NCBI GenBank assembly: GCA_028284045.1 | Contig: JANQSN010000018.1 | Span: forward strand, 1 to 64,000 | Length of the DNA stretch: 64,000 nucleotides | Direction of reading: 5' to 3' | Origin: Alphaproteobacteria bacterium | GTDB lineage: Bacteria; Pseudomonadota; Alphaproteobacteria; DSM-16000; Inquilinaceae | Shown: positions 17,526-26,675 of the stretch, in pieces | Numbering within the stretch: the first letter of the stretch is position 1 | Layout: the number at the start of each line of letters is the position of its first letter | Program-made: the position numbers and the translations under genes | Notes under the pieces: generated by a model | The model's input: the letters and a program-made list of their open reading frames with translations, nothing else | Database searches by the model: none | What the model was told of the DNA's origin: nothing

Positions 17526-17867
17526 GAGGTCTCAGGGGCGCCGCGCGCCGCCAGCGATCATGGTGGAGCGGTCCGCGACGGGGTCTCGGACCGCTCGCCA
17601 TGTCGGCACTGTCGATCGGTGTCCACCCTAATGCCCGAGAAGTTGAGCATGCGGCTGTGAACCGCATGCTGTGGCGTTGGCCGGCACGGTGCCGACGACG
17701 ATGCATTGGGGATGAGTCATCGCCGATATGGATGCAATTCGCAAACAGATAGATAGGAATCCGAGTAGTTGAATCGCTTCTCACTATAGTATTTTGAGAG
17801 TTAAGATACCTTTTACTGGTCGTCATGATAATCGGCGCTCCACCTGCAGAAATGGGGAGCATTGGTG
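17526..17867 (+). other. 342-nt intergenic region before the chemoreceptor gene
   Basis: The first 80 nt hold a GC-rich inverted repeat, listed separately. The rest, especially 17740-17820, is AT-rich (AACAGATAGATAGGAATCC, CTATAGTATTTTGAG) and probably carries the promoter of the chemoreceptor. No gene is supported here. Confidence 0.5.
17566..17596 (+). terminator. Hairpin after the nuclease gene, possible terminator
   Basis: GAGCGGTCCG (17566-17575) pairs perfectly with CGGACCGCTC (17587-17596) across an 11-nt loop, and TGG/CCA outside can extend the stem. It lies 40 nt after the stop codon. No T-run follows, so Rho-independent action is uncertain. Confidence 0.45.
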
Positions 17868-20036
17868 ATGACGTCGTGGAGCATCAAAGGCCGGTTGATT
17901 GCCGGCGTCTCGGCATTGACCGTGCTGGCAACTGTGGTCGGCGGGGCCGGATGGGTATCAATTGCTGCTATCAACCAGACTCTGAACAACATTACTGATA
18001 TATCGGCACCGACGGTCGAGACCTCGGACGACCTGGCGATTGGCCTTTGGGAGGCCACGAAGGTCGCGGAAGAGGTGGCGGCTTCGCTCGACGAAGACGA
18101 GATCGCCGTCCTGATCGCCGAGTACGAAACGCTGATCGCCGAGTTCGAAGACGCCGAGCTGGAACTGCGGTCGCTGCTGATCGACGAGGCGACGATCGCG
18201 CAGCTCGACTCGGCCGGTGCCGCGGAAGAAGAGCTGGTGGCCCGGTCCCAAACCCTGTTTGCGCTGCGCCGGGAGTGGTTGTCGGCCGAGGCGTCGATCT
18301 ATCAGCGCCTGCAGGCGTTCGACGACGCCGGGGCCGAACTGAACGCCATTCTGCAGGACCTGGTCAGCGCCAACGAGGCGGAGATGGCCGCCGCCGAGGA
18401 CGAAGGCGATGCGCTGGAGCTGCGCGACGCCTCGGCCGCCCAGGTGAACGCCATCCTGGGCGAGTTGTTCGAGCGCGACTATCCGATGGTCCGCGCGGCC
18501 TTGGTCCTCCAGCGGGTCGTCATCGAGCTGCAGGACACCGCCGGCGAGTATCTCGATGAGATCACGCCGGTCGCACTCGACACCATCGGAGGCGAGTTCG
18601 AGTCGATCTATGCGGCGGTTACGCCGCAACTCGACCTGCTGGACCGCTTCGCCGAGACTGATGGCGAGCGTGAGGTGCTCCTCAGCCTGCGGGCTGGCTT
18701 CGAGTCGCTTCGCATGGCGGCGCTGGGCGACGGCATGCTGTTCGCCGCGCATCGCGGCACGATCGATGTCGCCCGACGCGCGGACCAAGCCCTGTCGGAG
18801 CTGGAGAACGGTGCCGACGCAGTCGCGGAGATCTTGGACGTCATCGCCACGACGGCCGATGCGGTCAGCGACGCCGCCGACGAGGAGGCCGCGTCCTCGG
18901 TCAATCGGGCCTCGGCCTTGATCATCGGTACGCTCGTGGCGGCGCTGATCGCCGCGGTGCTGTTGGTCCTGATGGTGGTCCGTACGGTGACCGGGCCGAT
19001 CAAGTCGATGACCTCGACTATGGAAAGCCTGGCTGTCGGCGATACCGGCGTCACGGTGTTGGGCGCGGACCGGCGCGACGAGCTGGGGGCCATGGCGAAG
19101 GCCGTGCAGGTCTTCAAGGACAACGCCATCGAGAAGACGCGCCTGGAGGAAGAACGCACGGCGGTGGAGGAGGAGTCCGAAGCCGAGAAACGCCGCGCGA
19201 TGCAGCAGCTTGCCGATCGCTTCGACCAGACGGTGGGCGCCATCGTCTCCACCGTGACGCAGCAGGCGGTGGATCTGCAGGAGACGGCGACCAAGCTGGC
19301 CGGCGCGGTGGAGAAGACCGAAGGCCAGAGCGGGGCCGCCTCGGCGGCCGCGGGCCAGGCATCGGGCAATGTGCAGACCATGGCGGCGGCGACGGAAGAG
19401 CTGAGCTCGGCCATCAACGAGGTGACCGGCCAGCTCCGCAACGCGGCGACGCAGCTTCAGTCGACGGCGACCGGTGCCCGGGCGGCGCAGACCCGCATGG
19501 ACGAGCTGCAGGCGGCCATCGCGGAGATCGATCAGGTCGTCACGGCCATCAACGACGTGGCCGAGCAGACCAATCTTCTGGCCCTCAACGCCACGATCGA
19601 GGCGGCCCGTGCCGGCGAGGCGGGCAAGGGCTTCGCCGTCGTCGCCGCCGAGGTCAAGGGGTTGGCCTCCAACACCCGGCAGATGACGGACAGCATCTCC
19701 CAGCAGCTCTCTGCCGTGAAATCGGCGTCGGAGAGCGCGATCACGGTGTCGCGCAGCATCGTTCAGGACGTCGACGCGGTGAACAAGGCGGCTGCCGCGA
19801 TCGCCTCGTCGATGGAGCAGCAAAGCGCGGCGACGGCGGAGATCGGCCGCAACGCCCAGATGGCGGCTGTCGGTACCGAAGAGGTCACCAACAATATGGA
19901 GGGCGTGCGCATAGCGGCGACCGACACGTCGCGGTCGTCGGGCGAGGTGCACCGCGCTGCCGACGATCTCAGCCGGCATGCGTCCGGTTTGCAGACGGCG
20001 GTGGAGGGCTTCTTGAAGGACGTGCGCGCCGCTTAG
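17868..20036 (+). CDS. Methyl-accepting chemotaxis protein
   Basis: 722 residues. Transmembrane helix 1 (about 6-30), a large, mostly helical, acid-rich periplasmic region (about 31-345), transmembrane helix 2 (about 348-372), HAMP (about 370-422) and a signalling coiled coil to the end. The hairpin tip [18 protein letters not shown] is canonical. The sensor region has no PAS, Cache or dCACHE hallmarks that I can see; it reads as a long four-helix-bundle type. No C-terminal CheR-binding pentapeptide is present. ATG 17868 is chosen because GGGGAG lies 8 nt upstream; TTG 17862 is a weaker option. A strong hairpin follows, so it is probably transcribed alone. Ligand unknown. Confidence 0.92.
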   Translation: MTSWSIKGRLIAGVSALTVLATVVGGAGWVSIAAINQTLNNITDISAPTVETSDDLAIGLWEATKVAEEVAASLDEDEIAVLIAEYETLIAEFEDAELELRSLLIDEATIAQLDSAGAAEEELVARSQTLFALRREWLSAEASIYQRLQAFDDAGAELNAILQDLVSANEAEMAAAEDEGDALELRDASAAQVNAILGELFERDYPMVRAALVLQRVVIELQDTAGEYLDEITPVALDTIGGEFESIYAAVTPQLDLLDRFAETDGEREVLLSLRAGFESLRMAALGDGMLFAAHRGTIDVARRADQALSELENGADAVAEILDVIATTADAVSDAADEEAASSVNRASALIIGTLVAALIAAVLLVLMVVRTVTGPIKSMTSTMESLAVGDTGVTVLGADRRDELGAMAKAVQVFKDNAIEKTRLEEERTAVEEESEAEKRRAMQQLADRFDQTVGAIVSTVTQQAVDLQETATKLAGAVEKTEGQSGAASAAAGQASGNVQTMAAATEELSSAINEVTGQLRNAATQLQSTATGARAAQTRMDELQAAIAEIDQVVTAINDVAEQTNLLALNATIEAARAGEAGKGFAVVAAEVKGLASNTRQMTDSISQQLSAVKSASESAITVSRSIVQDVDAVNKAAAAIASSMEQQSAATAEIGRNAQMAAVGTEEVTNNMEGVRIAATDTSRSSGEVHRAADDLSRHASGLQTAVEGFLKDVRAA

Positions 20037-20052
20037 GGCCGGGCACGCGTGT

Positions 20053-20090
20053 CAGGCCGGCCGGAAGCGCCCGCGTTTCCGGCCGGCCTG
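20053..20090 (+). terminator. Strong hairpin terminator after the chemoreceptor gene
   Basis: CAGGCCGGCCGGAA (20053-20066) is the exact complement of TTCCGGCCGGCCTG (20077-20090) around a 10-nt loop, 16 nt past the stop codon. The following bases (TCCATCGTCTTCTCCTT) are pyrimidine-rich but not a pure T-run. Confidence 0.65.
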
Positions 20091-20182
20091 TCCATCGTCT
20101 TCTCCTTCGCTATGGTGGGAAGCGGGAGCGCTCGGGCGGGCGCTCCCGCTTATCCGTTGGGCCGGAAGAGGGGCGATTGCCG

Positions 20183-21079
20183 ATGCGGCGATACCAGACG
20201 GTGGATGTGTTCACCGACCGGCGGTTCGCCGGCAACCCGCTGGCCGTCGTGCTCGACGGCGAGGGGCTGGCCGACGCCACCATGCAGGCGATCGCGCGAG
20301 AGTTCGGGTATTCGGAGACGACCTTCGTCTGTCGGCCGGGCGCGCCCGGCACCGACGCGACGGTGCGGATCTTCACGCCGGTTGCGGAGGTGCCGTTCGC
20401 CGGCCATCCGAATATCGGCACCGCCTTCGTCCTGGCCGCCGCGGCCGATGCGCCGCCGGACCGGTACGTCTTCGACGAGAAGGCGGGGCCGGTGCCGGTC
20501 ACCGTGCGGACCGATGGCGGCCGCGTCGTTGGTGCGGAGCTGACGGCACCGGAGGCGTTGTCGCTGGCCGGCCAATTCGACCCCGCGGTCGTCGCGGCGG
20601 GCGTCGGCCTGGCGGCGGGCGATCTGCGCACCGATGGCCATGCGCCGGTGGTCGCATCGGTTGGCCTGCCGTTCCTGGTCGTGGAACTGGCGTCGCGGTC
20701 GGCCTTGGCGCGGGCCCGCCCGGACCCGGTCTCGATCGGCGCCGTCCTGCCGGCTGAGGGGGCGGATGGCATCTACCTCTACACCCGGGATGTCGGCGCG
20801 GCCGACGGGGAGGTCGATGTGACGGCGCGGATGTTCGCGCCCTGGGACGGCGTGGTGGAGGATCCGGCCACGGGCAGCGCCACGGCGGCGGCCGCGGCGC
20901 TGATGGCGACCCTCGGCGCGCCGCCGGACGGTCCGGTGCGCCGGCGCTTCGCCCAGGGCGTCGACATGGGCCGGCCGAGCCGGCTGGACAGCGTGGTGGC
21001 GTTCACCGGCGGCCAGATCACGGCCGTGCGCATCGCCGGAACCTGCGTCCCGGTGATGAACGGCACGCTGGACGTGTAG
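20183..21079 (+). CDS. PhzF-family isomerase/epimerase-like protein
   Basis: 298 residues of the PhzF fold (two diaminopimelate-epimerase-like halves). Marks are YQTVDVFTDRRFAGNPLAVV, the GYSETTFV segment holding the conserved glutamate that acts as acid/base in PhzF, the FAGHPNIGTAFVL loop and VVEDPATGSATAAAAALM. PhzF itself isomerises a phenazine precursor, but no other phenazine gene is here and most family members have unknown substrates. The ATG at 20183 follows GGAAGAGGGG; a TTG six bases earlier is the only close alternative. It stands alone between the chemoreceptor and the convergent glutathione transferase gene. Confidence 0.88.
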   Translation: MRRYQTVDVFTDRRFAGNPLAVVLDGEGLADATMQAIAREFGYSETTFVCRPGAPGTDATVRIFTPVAEVPFAGHPNIGTAFVLAAAADAPPDRYVFDEKAGPVPVTVRTDGGRVVGAELTAPEALSLAGQFDPAVVAAGVGLAAGDLRTDGHAPVVASVGLPFLVVELASRSALARARPDPVSIGAVLPAEGADGIYLYTRDVGAADGEVDVTARMFAPWDGVVEDPATGSATAAAAALMATLGAPPDGPVRRRFAQGVDMGRPSRLDSVVAFTGGQITAVRIAGTCVPVMNGTLDV

Positions 21080-21126
21080 CCGGGATCCTCTTGCGTCTTG
21101 TCCCTGTCGACCCAGGGGGGACGGGC

Positions 21127-21858
21127 TCATGCCTGTGGCGCCGCGCTCTTGACGTCGGCGGCGAAGCGCGCGGCGTTCTCCTTCAGGAATTCGCTCTCGT
21201 CGGCCAGTCCCCAGAAGGCCGGCTGCGCCTTGGGGATGGTCAGCGCCTTGCGCACCATCGGGCGGTCGTCCAGCCGATCGAACCAGGCCTTCAGATGGTC
21301 GAGCCCGTCGACGGAGACCTTGGCCCAGACATAGGCGCGCGCCCAGGGATAGGTCGCCATGTCGGCGATGGAATAGGCGTCGCCGGCCAGCCAGTCGCGG
21401 CCCGCCAATCGGGTATCGAGCACCTCAAGCAGGCGCCGCGTCTCGTCGACGTAGCGCTTGATGGAGAACGGCTCCTTATGGCCGTTCGGCGCGGCGATGC
21501 GCTGGAAATACATGGCCTGGCCCATCATCGGACCGACATTGCCCATCTGGAACATCAGCCATTGCAAGGTCTCCGAACGGGCCTTCGGCTTGGTCGGCAG
21601 GAACTGGCCGTACTTCTCCGCCAGGTACCAGAGGATCGCGCCGCTCTCGAAGACGGCGAAATCGCCGTTGGACCGGTCGACGATCGTCGGTATCCGGCCG
21701 TTCGGGTTGAGCTTCACATAGTCGGGCGCCTTCTGTTCCTTCTTGGCGAAATCGATGAAGGTCAGGTCGTAGGGAACGCCGGCCTCCTCCAGGAAGAGGA
21801 CCGGCTTGTAGCCATTCATCGTCGCGGCGGTATAGAGGTGGATGTCAGGCTGCGACAT
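21127..21858 (-). CDS. Glutathione S-transferase family protein (YfcG/Nu-like)
   Basis: 243 residues with an N-terminal thioredoxin-like half ([20 protein letters not shown] onward, then [13 protein letters not shown] and [16 protein letters not shown]) and a C-terminal helical half ([18 protein letters not shown]). The T-MNGYK segment, without an active-site cysteine or tyrosine, is like the Nu-class disulfide-bond reductases YfcG/YghU. Expected action is glutathione-dependent disulfide or peroxide chemistry in the cytosol. The start at 21858 follows GGAG; upstream sequence in frame has no match. It is transcribed divergently from an HxlR regulator with 131 nt between the starts, so regulation by that protein is likely. 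Confidence 0.88.
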   Translation of the reverse strand: MSQPDIHLYTAATMNGYKPVLFLEEAGVPYDLTFIDFAKKEQKAPDYVKLNPNGRIPTIVDRSNGDFAVFESGAILWYLAEKYGQFLPTKPKARSETLQWLMFQMGNVGPMMGQAMYFQRIAAPNGHKEPFSIKRYVDETRRLLEVLDTRLAGRDWLAGDAYSIADMATYPWARAYVWAKVSVDGLDHLKAWFDRLDDRPMVRKALTIPKAQPAFWGLADESEFLKENAARFAADVKSAAPQA

Positions 21859-21989
21859 GGTCGGTCTCCGTCGCAAAGGGGCAGGCTGTTCAACGGTCAT
21901 CTGCGCTGCGTGATACCGAAAAACAACCAGTATATATTTTGTAACCTGGGTGCCGTGCCGCCCAGCCGCCGGTGCGGGGGATAGAAGCG

Positions 21990-22394
21990 ATGGATGCACG
22001 TGTGATCGAAGACGAGACGGGTCGCCGCGCCGCCGCGGATGCCTGCGCGCGCCCTTGCGCGATCGAGCAGGGCATGCGGATCATCGGCGGGAAGTGGACC
22101 GGCTCGATCCTCTGGCACCTCAAGGACGGCCCCGTGCGGTTCAACGATCTCGCGCGCATGATCGCCGGGGCCAGCAAGAAGATGATCGCCGACCGTTTGA
22201 AGCATCTTCGGGCGCACGACCTGGTCGATCGCCGAGTCGTCGATACGGCCCCGTTCTCGGTCGAGTACTCGTTGACGCCGCTCGGCAGAACGGCGCTGAG
22301 CCTGCTGGACGCGCTGCGCCGATGGAGCGAAGGCCTGCCGACGGACCGGACGGGCAGCGATGATGGTATGGCCTCACGGCCGCCGGCGGCGTGA
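21990..22394 (+). CDS. HxlR-family transcriptional regulator
   Basis: 134 residues with the MarR-like winged helix of the HxlR family: [20 protein letters not shown], then [21 protein letters not shown] (recognition helix) and the wing [13 protein letters not shown]. Two cysteines precede the helix ([11 protein letters not shown]). In HypR- and YodB-like members a cysteine at this place senses oxidants, diamide or quinones. ATG 21990 is the likely start; an in-frame ATG at 21972 adds six residues. Its divergent partner is a glutathione transferase, a frequent target type for redox HxlR proteins. The AT-rich centre of the shared gap (21929-21945) is the probable operator. Confidence 0.9.
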   Translation: MDARVIEDETGRRAAADACARPCAIEQGMRIIGGKWTGSILWHLKDGPVRFNDLARMIAGASKKMIADRLKHLRAHDLVDRRVVDTAPFSVEYSLTPLGRTALSLLDALRRWSEGLPTDRTGSDDGMASRPPAA

Positions 22395-22415
22395 AGTGGT
22401 ATTGACCGACCGCGG

Positions 22416-22640
22416 CTACGCGTCGGCCTTGCGCGCCAGCCAATCGGCGATCTTCTCCTCGGCGAAGAACATGCGCTTGTTGATGCGGATCGGTTGCGGG
22501 AAGCCGAGGTTCGGGTCACGCAGCCAGCGGTAGAGCGTGACTTGCGAGATGCCGGCGCAGCGGCGCCGGACTTCGCGCGCCGGGATCAGGCGGGGCAGGG
22601 CGCCGGTCTCCTCAGCGGCCGGGCGGGGCGGTAAGGTCAT
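22416..22640 (-). CDS. AlpA-like helix-turn-helix DNA-binding protein
   Basis: 74 residues with an AlpA/MerR-like helix-turn-helix: LIPAREVRRRCAGISQVTLY, then FPQPIRINKRMFFAEEKIAD and a final WLAR. Relatives are phage or island regulators such as P4 AlpA and excisionase-like proteins. The start at 22640 is set by GGAGG 8 nt upstream; the longer reading to 22817 runs through the palindromic control region and is not credible. The gene faces hxlR tail to tail (21 nt) and lies divergent from dnaE. No integrase or other phage gene is in the window, so it is either a lone regulator or a remnant of an element. The palindromes just upstream suggest autoregulation. Confidence 0.8.
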   Translation of the reverse strand: MTLPPRPAAEETGALPRLIPAREVRRRCAGISQVTLYRWLRDPNLGFPQPIRINKRMFFAEEKIADWLARKADA

Positions 22641-22657
22641 CGGGTAGCCTCCGGGAA

Positions 22658-22721
22658 ATGCCATTGCAGAACCAGAAATGCCGAAAAGGCATAACAATGG
22701 TATAATGCCAATGACTGGCAT
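22658..22721. promoter_or_regulatory. Palindrome cluster upstream of the AlpA-like gene and dnaE
   Basis: Two inverted repeats share the same half-sites: ATGCC-GAAAA-GGCAT (22678-22692) and ATGCC-AATGACT-GGCAT (22705-22721). A further ATGCCATTG at 22658 faces CAATGGTAT at 22695 with one mismatch, and a TATAAT lies at 22701-22706 on the plus strand. The region is AT-rich against its flanks. The arrangement looks like a set of operators controlling the AlpA-like gene (minus) and possibly dnaE (plus). Binding by AlpA-like protein is inferred. Confidence 0.55.
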
Positions 22722-22845
22722 GACTGTCATGATCATTGCCACCTGACCACTCGCCAGCCCCGCCACGCGACGATGGCGTGGGGGCGGGTGATTGGGCGAC
22801 AGTGCGTCCCCCGCCACCCCGCGCCTGCCGCCGGAGCCGCCGCCT

Positions 22846-25800
22846 ATGCCGCCTGCCGATTTCGTTCACCTGCGCGTGCATTCCGCCTACTCCCTGGCGG
22901 AAGGGGCGATCCGGTTGCCCGATCTGGTCCGGCGTGCGGCGGATCTGGCGATGCCGGCCGTCGCCGTCACCGATACCGGCAACCTGTTCGGGGCGCTGGA
23001 GTTCGCTGGGCTGGCCGCCGGCGCCGGGGTGCAGCCGATCATCGGCTGCGCGCTCGGCCTGAAGCGCGCCGGCGCCGACCGCCCGGCCGGCCGTGCGCAT
23101 CTGCCGGCGAAGCCCGACCGGCTCGGCCTCCTGGTGCAGAGCGAGGCCGGCTACCGCAACCTGATGGCGCTGGTCAGCCGCGCCTATCTGGACAGTGCCG
23201 GCGACCGGGAGCCGGAGGTCGACTGGCCGACGCTGGCCGCCCATGGCGAGGGGTTGATCGCGCTGACCGGCGGGCTCGACGGGCCGGTCGCCCGCCCGCT
23301 CGCCGAGGGGGCGGCCGCCGCCCAGGCGGACGAGGCGCTGCGCCGGCTCGCGGAGATTTTTCCGAACCGGCTGTATGTCGAGGTCATGCGCCACGACCGG
23401 GCGGCGGAGCGGCGCATCGAGCCGGAGCTGATCCGCCTCGCCTACGCGCACGACCTGCCGCTGGTCGCCACCAACGATGCCTATTTCCTCGATCCCGACC
23501 TCTACGAGGCCCATGACGTGCTGCTGTGCATCGCCGACGGGGCCTATCAGGGGCAGGAGGACCGGCGCCGCGTCACCCCGCAGCACTGGTTCAAGCCGGC
23601 CGCGGACATGCGCGCGCTGTTCGCCGACCTGCCGGAGGCGGTGGACAACACGGTCGTGATCGCCCGGCGCTGCGCCTACATGCCGGAGAAGCGCAACCCG
23701 ATCCTGCCGCATGTCGGCAGCGGTGATGGGGGGGAGGCGGACGAGGCGGCGATGCTCCGCCGCGCGGCCGAAGCGGGGCTGGACGAGCGGCTGGCCGCCC
23801 ATGTGCTGAGCGACGACATGGACGCCGCGGCGCGCGAGGCCGCGACCGCGCCCTACCGGGAGCGTCTCGATTTCGAGATCTCGGTGATCGCGCGCATGGG
23901 CTATGCCGGCTACTTCCTGATCGTCGCCGACTTCATCCAATGGGCGAAGGCGCGCGACATCCCGGTCGGGCCGGGGCGCGGCTCGGGTGCCGCCTCGGTG
24001 GTCGCCTGGGCGCTGACCATCACCGATCTCGACCCGCTGAAGCTGGGCCTGCTGTTCGAGCGCTTCTTGAACCCGGAACGCGTATCGATGCCGGATTTCG
24101 ACATCGACTTCTGCCAGGACCGGCGCGACGAGGTGATCCGCTATGTGCAGGAGCGCTACGGCGCCGACCGGGTCGCCCAGATCATCACCTTCGGCAAGAT
24201 GCAGGCCCGCGCCGTGCTGCGCGATGTCGGCCGGGTCCTGCAGATGCCCTATGGCCAGGTCGACCGTATCTGCAAGCTGGTACCCAACAACCCGGCCAAA
24301 CCGACGACGCTGGGCGAGGCGCTGCAGACCATCGACCAGCTTCGCGAGGAGCGCGACCAGGACGAGCAGGTCGCCTATCTGATCGCCATCGCGCTGAAGC
24401 TGGAGGGGCTGTACCGCCACGCCTCCACCCACGCCGCCGGCGTGGTGATCGGCGACCGGCCGTTGCAGGAGCTGGTGCCGCTCTACCGCGACCCGCGCTC
24501 CGACATGCCGGTCACCCAGTTCTCCATGTATTTCTGCGAGAAGGCCGGCCTGGTGAAGTTCGACTTCCTCGGCCTGAAGACGCTGACCGTGCTGCAGCAG
24601 GCGGCGGAGCTGATCGAGCAGACCACCGGGGCGCCGCGCCTGGCGCTGGACCGGCTGCCGCTCGACGACGAGGCGACCTACGCCATGCTCAGCCAGGGCG
24701 AGACCACCGGCGTCTTCCAGCTTGAAAGCAGCGGCATGCGCGACATCCTGCGGCGCATGAAGATCAGCCGGTTCGAGGAGATCATCGCGCTCGTCGCGCT
24801 CTACCGGCCGGGGCCGATGGACAATATCCCGACCTATATCAAGGCCAAGACCGGCGAGCAGCAGCCGGACTACCTGCATCCGTCGCTGCAGCCCTATCTC
24901 GAAGAAACCTTCGGGATCATGATCTATCAGGAACAGGTGATGCAGGTGGCCCAGGTGCTGGCCGGCTATTCGTTGGGTGCGGCCGACCTGCTGCGCCGCG
25001 CCATGGGCAAGAAGATCAAGGCGGAGATGGACGCCCAGCGCGAGGACTTCGTGGAGGGCGCGAAGGCCCGCGGCGTCGACCCGGCCCAGGCCGCCGGCAT
25101 CTTCGACCAGGTCGCCAAATTCGCCGGCTACGGCTTCAACAAGGCCCACGCCGCCGCCTATGCGCTGGTCGCCTATCAGACGGCCTATCTGAAGGCGAAC
25201 CACCCCGTGGCCTTCTTCGCCGCGCTGATGAACCTCGACCTCGCCAACACCGACAAGCTCGACGTCTACCGCCAGGAGCTGCGCCGCCTGGCCATCACGC
25301 TGCTGCCGCCGGACATCAACGCGTCTGAGGCCCTGTTCTCCGTGGAGACCGACGCCGAGGGCAAGCCCGCCATCCGCTATGCGCTGGCCGCCCTGAAGGG
25401 GGCGAGCGGCGAGGCGATGCGCCAGCTCGTCGCGGAACGGGCGGCCGGCGGCGCCTATCGCAGCGTCTACGACGTCGTGGCGCGCGCCGATATGCGGGCA
25501 CTGAACCGCCGCCAGTTGGAGACCTTGGCCCGTGCGGGCGCCTTCGACCGGCTGGAGGGCAACCGCGCGCGCCTCTTCGAAGGGGTCGACATGCTGGTGC
25601 GCATCGGCCACGCCGCCCAGGAGGACCGCGAGAGCAACCAGGTCAGCCTGTTCGCGGAGGCCGGGGAGCCCGACTATCCGCCCCTGCCGGCGGTCCCCGA
25701 CTGGGACCCGATCGAACGGCTCAACCAGGAGCATGAGGCGATCGGGCTCTACTTCTCCGCCCATCCCATCGACAGCTATCCGGTGCAGCGGGTGGGCGTG

Positions 25801-26331
25801 CGCTCCTTCGCCGAGGCGACCGCGCGGGTCCGGCCCGGCACGTCGGAGACGGCGTTGCTCGCCGGCATCGTGCTTGGCCGGCGCGAGGCGGTCAGCCGGT
25901 CCGACAAGCGCTATGCCTTCGTGCGGCTGTCCGATGCCTCGGCGAGCTATGAGGTGACGGTGTTCTCCGAGGTGCTGGCGACCGCCCGGCGTCTGTTGGA
26001 GGCCGGCACGGCGGTGCTGATCAATGCGGAGATCCAGGCGCTGCCCGACGGCACGGTGCGGCTGACGGCACAGGGGATCGATCTCCTGGACCAGGCGGTG
26101 GAGCGCGCGGCGATGGCCTTCGAGATCCATGTCGAGGCGGCGGACGCGCTGGCGCATCTGGCAGCCCTGCTGGCGCGCGAGGGACGCGGGCGGTCGCCGG
26201 TGCATGTCCGGGTGCGCACCGACTGGTCGCAGGAGGTAGAAGTCAAGCTGCCGGGCGGCTACGCCCTGGGGCCGCGCAGCCGCGCCGCCATCAAGGCGAT
26301 CGCCGGCGTCGCCGACGTGCGGGTGGCATAA
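22846..26331 (+). CDS. dnaE: DNA polymerase III alpha subunit
   Basis: 1161 residues, normal for DnaE1, the replicative polymerase catalytic subunit. N-terminal PHP domain begins FVHLRVHSAYSLAEGAIRL. The palm carries GPGRGSGAASVVAWAL and MPDFDIDFCQDRRDEVI with the catalytic aspartates, followed by RVAQIITFGKMQARAVLRDV. Next come a fingers/beta-binding section (GYGFNKAHAAAYALVAYQTA) and an OB domain around residue 1010. ATG 22846 is chosen with CGGAG just upstream; TTG 22792 would add 18 residues of low-complexity sequence. It is the only gene on the plus strand between the AlpA locus and the rpsB run. Confidence 0.96.
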   Translation: MPPADFVHLRVHSAYSLAEGAIRLPDLVRRAADLAMPAVAVTDTGNLFGALEFAGLAAGAGVQPIIGCALGLKRAGADRPAGRAHLPAKPDRLGLLVQSEAGYRNLMALVSRAYLDSAGDREPEVDWPTLAAHGEGLIALTGGLDGPVARPLAEGAAAAQADEALRRLAEIFPNRLYVEVMRHDRAAERRIEPELIRLAYAHDLPLVATNDAYFLDPDLYEAHDVLLCIADGAYQGQEDRRRVTPQHWFKPAADMRALFADLPEAVDNTVVIARRCAYMPEKRNPILPHVGSGDGGEADEAAMLRRAAEAGLDERLAAHVLSDDMDAAAREAATAPYRERLDFEISVIARMGYAGYFLIVADFIQWAKARDIPVGPGRGSGAASVVAWALTITDLDPLKLGLLFERFLNPERVSMPDFDIDFCQDRRDEVIRYVQERYGADRVAQIITFGKMQARAVLRDVGRVLQMPYGQVDRICKLVPNNPAKPTTLGEALQTIDQLREERDQDEQVAYLIAIALKLEGLYRHASTHAAGVVIGDRPLQELVPLYRDPRSDMPVTQFSMYFCEKAGLVKFDFLGLKTLTVLQQAAELIEQTTGAPRLALDRLPLDDEATYAMLSQGETTGVFQLESSGMRDILRRMKISRFEEIIALVALYRPGPMDNIPTYIKAKTGEQQPDYLHPSLQPYLEETFGIMIYQEQVMQVAQVLAGYSLGAADLLRRAMGKKIKAEMDAQREDFVEGAKARGVDPAQAAGIFDQVAKFAGYGFNKAHAAAYALVAYQTAYLKANHPVAFFAALMNLDLANTDKLDVYRQELRRLAITLLPPDINASEALFSVETDAEGKPAIRYALAALKGASGEAMRQLVAERAAGGAYRSVYDVVARADMRALNRRQLETLARAGAFDRLEGNRARLFEGVDMLVRIGHAAQEDRESNQVSLFAEAGEPDYPPLPAVPDWDPIERLNQEHEAIGLYFSAHPIDSYPVQRVGVRSFAEATARVRPGTSETALLAGIVLGRREAVSRSDKRYAFVRLSDASASYEVTVFSEVLATARRLLEAGTAVLINAEIQALPDGTVRLTAQGIDLLDQAVERAAMAFEIHVEAADALAHLAALLAREGRGRSPVHVRVRTDWSQEVEVKLPGGYALGPRSRAAIKAIAGVADVRVA

Positions 26332-26355
26332 GGGGCCGCATCGACAGTCAAAAAG

Positions 26356-26450
26356 CCCTCCCCCTCGATGGGGGAGGGTTGGGTGGGGGTGATACCTGGC
26401 CCCATCCCGACATCACCCCCACCCTGGCCCTCCTCCATCCAGGGGGAGGG
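26356..26450. repeat. Inverted pair of REP-like palindromic units
   Basis: Two near-identical units of 38 and 39 nt lie head to head. Unit 1 (26356-26393) starts with a CCCTCCCCC/GGGGGAGGG stem around TCGAT and ends GGGTGGGGGTGAT. Unit 2, on the other strand (26450-26412), has the same order and differs at a few bases. GGGTGGGGGTGAT (26381-26393) and ATCACCCCCACCC (26412-26424) pair over 13 bp across 18 nt. This fits a BIME-like intergenic element between dnaE and rpsB. In the 344-nt gap nothing codes; 26570-26660 holds short hairpins of the rpsB leader. Confidence 0.8.
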
Positions 26451-26675
26451 GAATTCTGAAGGTCGCTGGACCAGCCCATCGGCCGACAAGCGCGAAGCGC
26501 GGCTTGCATCCGGCGGGCTGGGCGGCTATCAAGCTGCCGTCTCAATCGATCCCTCACGCGGGGCTTCGGCCGGGGGCGCTTTGGCGCCTGACCGGCCTTT
26601 CCGGTGTCCTGGTCCTGACGGGCCGGGGCTTTTCGGCTCCGCGGCGGACCAACCGGAACAAGGACCCGTTGCCCG

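Noticed and set aside
17722..17729. Sigma-28 promoter for the chemoreceptor (GCCGATAT)
   Set aside because: The -10 resembles GCCGATAA but the expected TAAA-type -35 is absent at the correct distance.
22641..22817. 59-residue N-terminal extension of the AlpA-like protein with a membrane-like stretch
   Set aside because: It translates the palindromic control region; GGAGG immediately before the ATG at 22640 sets the start there.
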